This document shows positions 15,765-21,381 of a stretch of DNA of 21,381 bases, in pieces. The notes below the pieces were generated by a model that did no database searches, was not told where the DNA came from, and saw only the letters and a program-made list of their open reading frames with translations. Both the position numbers and the translations under genes were made by a program. The stretch spans positions 1-21,381 of the forward strand of contig JAABSI010000049.1 of NCBI GenBank assembly GCA_011390455.1, read 5' to 3'. Position 1 is the first letter of the stretch. Each line of letters begins with the position of its first letter. Source of the DNA: Trueperaceae bacterium. GTDB lineage: Bacteria; Deinococcota; Deinococci; Deinococcales; Trueperaceae.

Positions 15765-15775
15765 GGGGCATCATA
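15765..15775 (-). promoter_or_regulatory. -10 box directly before the SARP/NB-ARC gene (leaderless layout)
   Basis: On the minus strand TATGAT (15775-15770) matches the -10 consensus at five of six positions and is separated from the ATG by five bases (15769-15765). No convincing -35 is present. The spacing implies that transcription begins at or near the start codon. Confidence 0.5.
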
Positions 15776-15834
15776 GGGGCCTCGGTCCACGAGCCACCAC
15801 CGTCGCGCGGGGCGTCAACGCCGCAAGAACGAGG

Positions 15835-16629
15835 TCAGGTCATCAGGTCGCGCCGCCGGAAGCGCCACAGCCCGAGCGGCGCCGCGACCAACGAGATGGC
15901 CGCGAGCTTGAGGGTGCTCGCGAGGTCGAAACCGTTGGCCAGCGGGTCCGGCGCGAGGAACCACGAGAACGGCGAGACGGCGGCCAGCGCGTCGACGCCG
16001 GCCGAGTTCGCGACGCCGCGGAACACGAAGCCCACCACCGCGAGGCCGGCCACCGCGCCGAGCGCGATGCCGCGCCGCCCGGTGGCGGCGCCCACGGCGA
16101 GGCCGAGCGTCGCGAAGCCCCCGACGAGCAACAGGAGTCCGACGCTGGTCGCGACCACGTTTCCGAGGTCGAGGCCGAGGTCGAACAGCGGATCGCTGAC
16201 GAACACCGCGAGGGTGACGCCGGTCACCAGCCCGAGGAGCAGCAGCCACGCGGCGGCCAGACGCTCCCCGTAGAGCCGCCCGCGGGCGACGGGGGCCGTC
16301 AGGTCGAGCTCCAACGTGCCGTCCTCCTCCTGGCCGGCGATCAGGCGCACGCCGAGCCCGATGCCGTACACGAGCAGCAAGACGGGGCCGAGCAGACCGT
16401 ACACGACGGCCTCGAGGTAGCCCGCGGCGGTGCCGATCCGGTCGTAGCCCATGGCGGTCATCAGGCCCTCGGGCATGCCCTCGATCGCCGCGAGCATCTC
16501 GGCGCCCATCATCGGCCAGAAGGCCATGTAGAAAGCGGTGATCGCCGTCAGCGCCACGAGCCAGCTCAGGAACGCGCGGCGGTGGTCGCGGAGCACCCGC
16601 GCCAGGGTCGGGAAGGATTCAGCGCGCAT
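15835..16629 (-). CDS. ABC-2 type transporter permease
   Basis: The protein has 264 residues, a usual length for single-domain ABC-2 permeases, and about six membrane helices (for example around 20-40, 72-95, 125-145, 155-178, 187-206 and 238-252). Between helices 2 and 3 is GQEEDGTLELDLTAPVARGRLYGERL, the cytoplasmic coupling segment of ABC-2 exporters that contacts the ATPase. The ATG lies inside the end of the ATPase gene (11-base overlap), so the two are translationally coupled. With the ATPase it should form an export pump, probably as a homodimeric permease with two ATPase subunits. The substrate is unknown; drugs or lipids are typical for this type. Confidence 0.9.
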   Translation of the reverse strand: MRAESFPTLARVLRDHRRAFLSWLVALTAITAFYMAFWPMMGAEMLAAIEGMPEGLMTAMGYDRIGTAAGYLEAVVYGLLGPVLLLVYGIGLGVRLIAGQEEDGTLELDLTAPVARGRLYGERLAAAWLLLLGLVTGVTLAVFVSDPLFDLGLDLGNVVATSVGLLLLVGGFATLGLAVGAATGRRGIALGAVAGLAVVGFVFRGVANSAGVDALAAVSPFSWFLAPDPLANGFDLASTLKLAAISLVAAPLGLWRFRRRDLMT

Positions 16630-17545
16630 CGCGCCCTCCGTTCGTTTCGGCGCCGGCGGCGCCGAGTCGGTAGACGTCCAAGAACAGGTCTTCCAGGTCG
16701 CGGTCGCGCGCCGACCACGAGACGACCTCGTAGCGGGCGGCGGTCTTGAGGAGCGCGTCGGGCGCGCCCCGCAACAGCCCCGAGAGGGTCGCGCCGTCGA
16801 GGCGCGCGTCGTGCAGCTCGGCGACGTCCGCGAAGGCCGCGAGCTCCGGGGGCGCGGCGAAGGTGAACGCCACGCGCTGGCCCGCCCGCTCGCGCAAGCC
16901 GCGCACCGAGTCGACGTCGACGATGCGGCCGGCGCGGATGATGGCCACCCGGTCGGCGACGCTCTCGACCTCGCGCAGCACGTGCGAGGACATGAACACG
17001 GTCGTGCCCGCCGCCGCCCGCTCGCGCACGAGCTCCAAGAACTCGTGCTGGAGCAAGGGATCGAGGCCGCTCGTCGGTTCGTCGAGCACCAGCAGCTCCG
17101 GTTCGTGCATGAAGGCCTGGATCACGCCGACCTTCTGCTTGTTCCCCTTCGAGAGGGTGCGGAGCGGTCGGGTGAGGTCGAGCTGGAAGCGCTCGGCGAG
17201 GGCATCGATGCGGTCGCGCCCACGGCCACCGCGCAGGGCGGCAAGGTGCTGCAGGTGGTCGCCGGCGCGGACCGGACCCTTCATCGCGAGCTCGCCGGGC
17301 AGGTAGCCGATGCGGCGGCGCAGCGCCGGGCCGCCCTCGGCCGGCGCCTGCCCGAACACCTGGGCGGTGCCGGCGTCGGGACGCAGCAGGTCCATCAGGA
17401 CCCGGATGGTGGTCGACTTGCCGGCGCCGTTCGGCCCGATGAACCCGAACACCTCACCGGTGCGGACCTCCAGGTCGAGCCCGTCGAGCGCACGGGTGCG
17501 GCCGTAGCTCTTGACCAGTTCCTGGACTTGGATCGCGGCGTTCAT
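16619..17545 (-). CDS. ABC transporter ATP-binding protein (ABC-2 exporter type)
   Basis: The protein has 308 residues. Walker A GPNGAGKS is at 37-44, the signature LSKGNKQKV (a common variant of LSGGQ in ABC-2 pumps) at 131-139, Walker B LLVLDEPTSGLD at 151-162, and the switch histidine in SSH at about 188. All residues needed for ATP hydrolysis are present. The C-terminal about 90 residues (VAFTFAAPPELAAF and on, ending near DRDLEDLFLDVY) form the extension typical of CcmA/DrrA-like ATPases. GAGGAGG lies about five bases before the ATG, and the ATG overlaps the stop of the upstream TetR gene (ATGA). It energises the permease encoded next. Regulation is by the TetR protein of the same operon. 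Confidence 0.94.
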   Translation of the reverse strand: MNAAIQVQELVKSYGRTRALDGLDLEVRTGEVFGFIGPNGAGKSTTIRVLMDLLRPDAGTAQVFGQAPAEGGPALRRRIGYLPGELAMKGPVRAGDHLQHLAALRGGRGRDRIDALAERFQLDLTRPLRTLSKGNKQKVGVIQAFMHEPELLVLDEPTSGLDPLLQHEFLELVRERAAAGTTVFMSSHVLREVESVADRVAIIRAGRIVDVDSVRGLRERAGQRVAFTFAAPPELAAFADVAELHDARLDGATLSGLLRGAPDALLKTAARYEVVSWSARDRDLEDLFLDVYRLGAAGAETNGGRDAR

Positions 17546-18234
17546 CGTTCCTCCTCGCCGACCTCGGGGTCGGGTGCGTCGGGCGCCGCGTCGGCGGCGG
17601 CGCGCGCCAGTCGTTCGTAGATCGCCGGGTCGACCAGACCCCGGCTGAGGATCTCCATCGCGGGTCCGACGTACCCGGTCGTGGTCAGCAGCTGCGCGGC
17701 CGGCGCGGTCAGGTCGACGCCCACGAGCCGGCGGACGTGCCGGTGCAGCGTCAGCGCGCCGAGCGACCAGAGCGTCAACACGGCCGCCACCCCCTCCGGG
17801 TGGTCGAGCGGGCGGACGGTCCCGCTCGCGACCCCCTCGGCCAGGTACCCCTCGGCGTCCGCGACGAGTTCGTCGACGAGCGCATCGACCTCGGGCGAAC
17901 CCTCGGCGAGCACGCGCGCGAGGTACGGGAGCAGCGGCACGCGGTCGTCCTCCGGGCGGAGCAGGGCGAGCGGGTCGAGGCCCGGCCCGGCGCGCATGGC
18001 GGCGCTCTTGCGCTCGCGCACGAAGGCCGCCACGTAGGCGTCGCAGGCCTTCCGCAGCGCCGCCTTGGAGCCGAAGTGGTGGATGACCAGCGCCGGCGAC
18101 ACGCCCGCGCGCTCGGCCACCTGCCGCACGGTCGTGGCGGCCACCCCCGCCTCCGCGAAGCAGGCGAGCGCAGCGTCGCGGATGCGGGCGACGGCGGTGC
18201 GGTCGTCGGGCGGGACGGGTGAGGCTGAACGCAT
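17542..18234 (-). CDS. TetR/AcrR family repressor of the ABC transporter operon
   Basis: The protein has 230 residues from the ATG at 18234. A second ATG two codons upstream (18240) is possible, but a TTGACG/TAGCAT promoter places transcription initiation around 18234-18236, which favours the inner start on a leaderless message. The helix-turn-helix covers about residues 36-55 (TTVRQVAERAGVSPALVIHHFGSK). The rest is the helical ligand-binding domain, with an acidic, proline-containing tail (DAAPDAPDPEVGEEER). Its stop overlaps the ATPase start (ATGA). Half-sites in the promoter suggest that it represses its own operon and is released by a transported compound. The inducer is unknown. Confidence 0.92.
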   Translation of the reverse strand: MRSASPVPPDDRTAVARIRDAALACFAEAGVAATTVRQVAERAGVSPALVIHHFGSKAALRKACDAYVAAFVRERKSAAMRAGPGLDPLALLRPEDDRVPLLPYLARVLAEGSPEVDALVDELVADAEGYLAEGVASGTVRPLDHPEGVAAVLTLWSLGALTLHRHVRRLVGVDLTAPAAQLLTTTGYVGPAMEILSRGLVDPAIYERLARAAADAAPDAPDPEVGEEER

Positions 18235-18270
18235 GTTCATGATGCTAAACGTCCGTTCAGGCGCCGTCAA
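18225..18270 (-). promoter_or_regulatory. Promoter and operator of the TetR-ABC operon
   Basis: On the minus strand -35 TTGACG (18270-18265) and -10 TAGCAT (18247-18242) are exactly 17 bases apart. Between and around them are three related half-sites on the plus strand: CTGAACG at 18225-18231, CTAAACG at 18245-18251, and CGTTCAG (the inverse) at 18254-18260. The last two form a near-perfect dyad lying between the -35 and -10; the first overlaps the start codon. Confidence 0.65.
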
Positions 18271-18305
18271 GGGCGCGCCGGCCCGACCGACCGTGCTCGG
18301 CGTCC

Positions 18306-18335
18306 TTGACCCCCGCGCCGCGCCGCGGGGATGAT
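18306..18335 (+). promoter_or_regulatory. Putative promoter for the lactate dehydrogenase-permease operon
   Basis: TTGACC (18306-18311) is followed after 18 bases by GATGAT (18330-18335). That gives a five-of-six -35 and a four-of-six -10. It would leave a roughly 120-base, very GC-rich untranslated leader before the ldh ATG at 18460. The match is moderate. Confidence 0.4.
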
Positions 18336-18459
18336 GGCCCGGTGCGCCGCCGGCGCGATCGCCGCGTTCCGCGGCGCGCCGAGCGTTGCACCCCTCACCG
18401 CGCCCGCCGCGTCGCGCTTCGCCGCGCCCGTCGCCGTACCTGGACCCGAGAGGCCCCCC

Positions 18460-19461
18460 ATGAAGATCGCGATGTTCAGCACCAAGTCCTACGACGTCAC
18501 CTACTTCGATCGCGCGAACCGCGATCTCGGGCACGAGATCACCTACTTCGAGCCGCGCCTGCTCGAGAGCACCGCCAGCCTGGCCGCTGGCTACCCCGCG
18601 GTCTGCGCCTTCGTGAACGACCGCCTGACCGCCCCGGTCCTCACCCAGCTGTTCGAGGGCGGCACCCGGCTGATCGCGCTGCGGTCGGCGGGCTTCAACC
18701 ACGTCGACCTGGAGGCCGCCGACGCGCTCGGGTTGACGGTCGCGCGCGTGCCGGCGTACTCGCCGCACGCGGTCGCCGAACACGCGGTCGCGATGATCCT
18801 GTCGCTCAACCGCAAGCTCGCGCGCGCCCACAACCGCGTGCGCGAGGCCAACTTCTCCCTCGAAGGCCTGCTCGGCTTCGACCTGAACGGCAAGACCGTC
18901 GGCGTCGTCGGCACCGGCAAGATCGGGCGCATCTTCGCCGGCATCATGCGCGGCTTCGGGTGCCGGGTGCTCGCCTACGACCCCTTCCCGCACCCCGAGG
19001 TCGAGGCGATCGGCGCGTACGTCCCGCTCGCGACGCTGTTCAACGAGAGCGACGTCGTCTCGCTCCACTGCCCGCTCACGCCCGAGACCCACCACCTGAT
19101 CGACGCCGAGGCGGTCGAACGGATGAAGCCCGGCACGATGCTCATCAACACCAGCCGCGGCGCCCTGGTCGACACCCTGGCGGTCATCGAAGGGCTCAAG
19201 AGCGGTCGGATCGGCCACCTGGGGCTCGACGTGTACGAGGAGGAGGAGAACCTCTTCTTCCAGGACCTCTCCGACCGGGTGATCCAGGACGACGTCTTCA
19301 GCCGCCTGCTCACCTTCCCCAACGTCCTGGTCACGGGCCATCAGGCCTTCTTCACCGCCGAGGCGGTCACGGCCATCGCCGAGACCACGCTCGCCAACGC
19401 CACCGCCTTCGAGGGCGGCACCGGGACGCTCCACCGGGTCACGGCCGACAAGCTGGCCTGA
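18460..19461 (+). CDS. ldhA: Fermentative D-lactate dehydrogenase (D-2-hydroxyacid dehydrogenase family)
   Basis: The protein has 333 residues, the normal length for the family. The frame is open for 43 more codons upstream, but the protein clearly begins [12 protein letters not shown] as in other LdhA enzymes, with GAGAGG six bases before the ATG. The NAD-binding motif GTGKIG is at 151-156 with Asp174 in AYDPF selecting NADH. Catalytic residues are present: Arg233 (TSRGALVD), Glu262, and His294 in VTGHQAF. The C-terminal stretch [30 protein letters not shown] is very close to Escherichia coli LdhA. It reduces pyruvate to D-lactate, regenerating NAD+. The lactate permease gene starts three bases after its stop, so production and transport of lactate are co-expressed. 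Confidence 0.95.
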   Translation: MKIAMFSTKSYDVTYFDRANRDLGHEITYFEPRLLESTASLAAGYPAVCAFVNDRLTAPVLTQLFEGGTRLIALRSAGFNHVDLEAADALGLTVARVPAYSPHAVAEHAVAMILSLNRKLARAHNRVREANFSLEGLLGFDLNGKTVGVVGTGKIGRIFAGIMRGFGCRVLAYDPFPHPEVEAIGAYVPLATLFNESDVVSLHCPLTPETHHLIDAEAVERMKPGTMLINTSRGALVDTLAVIEGLKSGRIGHLGLDVYEEEENLFFQDLSDRVIQDDVFSRLLTFPNVLVTGHQAFFTAEAVTAIAETTLANATAFEGGTGTLHRVTADKLA

Positions 19462-19464
19462 GCC

Positions 19465-21027
19465 GTGGCCACCCTGGTCCAGGCGCTCGGTGCCGCGTCG
19501 CCGCTGATCGTCGTGGTCGGGCTGATGCTGGGCGCGCGCTGGTCGGCGGCGCGCGCCGGCCTGGTTGGACTCGCCGTGGCGCTCGCCTCGGCCTGGCTCG
19601 CCTTCGGGCTCGGCACCCGCGTGCTCCCGACCCTCGGGCCCGCCGGCGCGGCCGGGGGCGCGCTCCTCGAGGCGGTCTTCCTGGCCGCGACGATCCTCTG
19701 GATCGTCTTCCCTGCGCTCGCCATCCACGAGCTGCAGCTGCGCACCGGCTCGGTCGACGTGCTCCGCCTGGCGATGGGGCGGCTGTCGGGCGACCCGCGC
19801 ATCGTGGCGCTCCTGGTCGCGTGGTTCTTCGTGCTGTTCGTCGAGGGCGCGGCAGGCTTCGGCACCTCGGTGGCGCTCGCGGCGCCGTTCCTGGTGAGCG
19901 CCGGCTTCAAGCGCGTCGAGGCCGTGGCGATCGCGCTCGTGGGCCACACCGTCGGGGTCTCGTTCGGCGCGGTCGGGACGCCCATCCTGCCGCAGATCGC
20001 GGTGACGCCCTACACCGGGCTCGAACTGAGCGCCGCGACCGCCGCGTACCACGCGATCCTGGGCGCGCTGATCCCGCTCGCGGCGATGCTCATGGTCGTG
20101 CGCGCCTTCCCCGACGTCCGCGGCCGCGGCATCTGGGGCTGGACGCTCTTCGCCGCGGCCGCCTTCCTCGTGCCGTCGACGTTGGTCGCGACCTTCGTCG
20201 GGCCGGAGCTGCCCACGCTGGTCGGCTCGCTGGTCGGCGGCCTCGCCTTCGTCGCGGCGCTCGCCTGGATGCGCCGGCGCACGCGCGGGGCAAGCGGGGC
20301 GACGGCGGACGCGGCGCCGGCCGGCCGGGTCCCCACCGCGACGGGTCCGCGCGGGCTGCTCCGCGCGGCGGCCCCGTATCTTGCGCTGATCGCGCTGGTG
20401 CTGGCGACGCGGCTCCTACCGGGTGCGCGCGAGGCGCTCTCCGGCCTCGCCTGGGCCTGGAACTGGGGGCCGTTCGCGGGGGAGTTCGCCCCGCTGTACC
20501 ACCCGGGCACCATGCTCGCGCTGGGCTTCGTCGCCGGCGCGTGGATCCAGGGCCCGCGCCGGCGCGACGTTGCCGGCGCCCTCGCGCGCGCCGGGGCGCA
20601 GCTGCTGCCGGTGGCCGTGGCGCTGGTCGCGATGCTCGGGCTGTCGCGCCTGATGGTGCATGCCGGCATGATCGAGGAGCTCGCGCTGCTGGCCGCCACC
20701 ACCGCGGGCGCCGCCTGGCCGCTCTTCGCTCCCTTCGTGGGCGTGCTCGGCACCTTCGTCACCGGCTCCGCGACCGCCTCGAACGTCCTCTTCAGCGACT
20801 TCCAGCTCGCCACGGCCCGCACCCTCGGGCTCGACCCGCTCCCGCTCCTGGGCGCCCAAGGCTTCGGCGCCGCCGTCGGCAACATCATCTGCCCGCACAA
20901 CATCGTCGCGGCCGCCGCGACCGTCCAGCTGTCGGGGCAAGAGGGGGCCGTGCTGCGCCGCACGCTCGGGGTGGCGCTCGGGTACGCCTTGCTCGGGGGC
21001 TTGTTGGCGCGGTTCGTGTTCGCATGA
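19465..21027 (+). CDS. lctP: L-lactate permease family transporter (LctP/LldP)
   Basis: The protein has 520 residues starting at GTG 19465, three bases after the ldh stop; there is no clear Shine-Dalgarno, so translation probably continues from ldh. It is highly hydrophobic with about 13-14 membrane helices. Conserved LctP segments are visible: VEGAAGFGTSVALAAPFL, VGVSFGAVGTPIL, LGTFVTGSATASNVLFS and the C-terminal AAVGNIICPHNIVAAAATVQL. Members are proton-coupled 2-hydroxy-acid (lactate, glycolate) transporters of the inner membrane. Paired with a D-lactate dehydrogenase, it may export fermentation lactate or take lactate up; E. coli LldP handles both L- and D-lactate. The stop overlaps the ATG of the next gene (ATGA). 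Confidence 0.94.
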   Translation: MATLVQALGAASPLIVVVGLMLGARWSAARAGLVGLAVALASAWLAFGLGTRVLPTLGPAGAAGGALLEAVFLAATILWIVFPALAIHELQLRTGSVDVLRLAMGRLSGDPRIVALLVAWFFVLFVEGAAGFGTSVALAAPFLVSAGFKRVEAVAIALVGHTVGVSFGAVGTPILPQIAVTPYTGLELSAATAAYHAILGALIPLAAMLMVVRAFPDVRGRGIWGWTLFAAAAFLVPSTLVATFVGPELPTLVGSLVGGLAFVAALAWMRRRTRGASGATADAAPAGRVPTATGPRGLLRAAAPYLALIALVLATRLLPGAREALSGLAWAWNWGPFAGEFAPLYHPGTMLALGFVAGAWIQGPRRRDVAGALARAGAQLLPVAVALVAMLGLSRLMVHAGMIEELALLAATTAGAAWPLFAPFVGVLGTFVTGSATASNVLFSDFQLATARTLGLDPLPLLGAQGFGAAVGNIICPHNIVAAAATVQLSGQEGAVLRRTLGVALGYALLGGLLARFVFA

Positions 21028-21381
21028 AGAGCGTCCCGGGCATCTCCCCGACGCTCCGGGGCACCCGCGTGCGCCTGCGCGCCCTGCTGGCCGTGGACGC
21101 CGATGCGATCGTCGAGGTGTCGTTCTACGACGGCGTGCCCGCCGCCTCTCCCGCCGCCGCGAGCGCCATGCTCGCGCGGATCGCCGAGGACCAAGCGCGT
21201 GGCGAGACGATCCATTGGGGCATCGAGGACGCGGCCGGCACGCTGTGCGGCACGATCGGCTTCTACCGGGGCTTCCCCGACGCGGTCGGGGAGGTCGGCT
21301 ACGTGCTTCGACCCGCCTGGCGCGGCCACGGGCTCATGTCGGACGCACTCGGCGTCGCGATCCGGTACGGCTACGAGGGAC
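21024..21381 (+). CDS. GNAT family N-acetyltransferase, RimJ/RimL type, N-terminal part only
   Basis: The ATG overlaps the lctP stop (ATGA), and the gene runs off the window edge after 119 residues. It opens with LRGTRVRLRALLAVDADAI, the strand-helix start common to RimJ/RimL-like acetyltransferases. It continues through GTIGFYRGF (beta strand 4) to EVGYVLRPAWRGHGLMSDAL, where RGHGLM is the acetyl-CoA pyrophosphate-binding loop (R/Q-x-x-G-x-G/A). It should acetylate an amino group of a protein or small molecule; the substrate is unknown. It is translationally coupled to lactate transport, but a functional link is not evident. Confidence 0.88.
   Translation, partial: MKSVPGISPTLRGTRVRLRALLAVDADAIVEVSFYDGVPAASPAAASAMLARIAEDQARGETIHWGIEDAAGTLCGTIGFYRGFPDAVGEVGYVLRPAWRGHGLMSDALGVAIRYGYEG

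Noticed and set aside
15835..15849. Tandem TCAGGTC repeat (period 8) at the end of the ABC permease gene
   Set aside because: It lies in the last codons of the permease and stop; only two copies, and explained by Asp-Leu-Met-Thr coding plus GC bias.
18331..18459. A 43-codon N-terminal extension of the lactate dehydrogenase
   Set aside because: Low-complexity Ala/Pro/Arg sequence; known D-lactate dehydrogenases start at [12 protein letters not shown], and a Shine-Dalgarno sits before that ATG.
1..21381. CRISPR arrays, tRNA or rRNA genes, insertion-sequence ends, phage or toxin-antitoxin genes
   Set aside because: No regularly spaced repeats, cloverleaf-like segments, rRNA-conserved stretches, transposase motifs or small toxin-antitoxin pairs were seen when reading both strands.

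Overview
The window is very GC-rich, gene-dense bacterial chromosome. It has no rRNA, tRNA, CRISPR array or insertion sequence that I can see. Four things suggest a Deinococcota (Deinococcus-Thermus) lineage, perhaps Trueperaceae-like: the extreme GC; two large SARP/BTAD-type ATPase regulators; a metallophosphoesterase of the 'GDLNGPYG' type; and several start codons lying only 5-8 bases downstream of a TANNNT-like -10 box, which is the leaderless-mRNA layout common in that phylum. This assignment is an inference. High-GC Chloroflexota or Actinomycetota cannot be excluded from sequence reading alone.

Layout. 1-245 (-): start of a secreted beta-propeller-like protein, cut by the window edge. 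246-574: no gene. 575-2791 (+): a SARP/BTAD ATPase regulator that ends without the usual C-terminal helical-repeat region and overlaps the convergent gene. 2775-3986 (-): a short-chain dehydrogenase fused to a cupin. 4128-5615 (+): a peptide-amidase-like amidase, divergent from the SDR. 5658-6245 (-): a small lipoprotein made almost only of a P-domain. 6307-8132 (-): a TetR regulator translationally coupled (ATGA) to a macrolide-type glycosyltransferase, with a readable promoter and operator. 8228-9535 (-): an MFS exporter. 9808-11400 (+): a Na+/phosphate cotransporter with a PhoU-like tail. 11459-12475 (+): a secreted metallophosphoesterase with an altered metal site. 12534-15764 (-): a second, full-length SARP/BTAD NB-ARC regulator. 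15835-18234 (-): a TetR / ABC ATPase / ABC permease operon. 18460-21381 (+): fermentative D-lactate dehydrogenase, LctP lactate permease and a partial GNAT acetyltransferase in one tight unit.

How the genes work together. Three coherent modules are visible. (1) TetR-glycosyltransferase next to an MFS exporter reads as an inducible module that modifies and exports a toxic small molecule; its three-half-site operator lies on the promoter. (2) The TetR-ABC operon has its own three-half-site operator and looks like an autoregulated efflux unit. (3) ldhA-lctP makes D-lactate and moves lactate across the membrane. The rest are standalone genes.

The most interesting items are the SDR-cupin fusion, the truncated SARP, the perfect 20-bp palindrome with a possible leaderless upstream ORF in front of the MFS gene, and the metallophosphoesterase that lacks expected metal-binding histidines. 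I found no clear sign of an entirely new multi-gene system.
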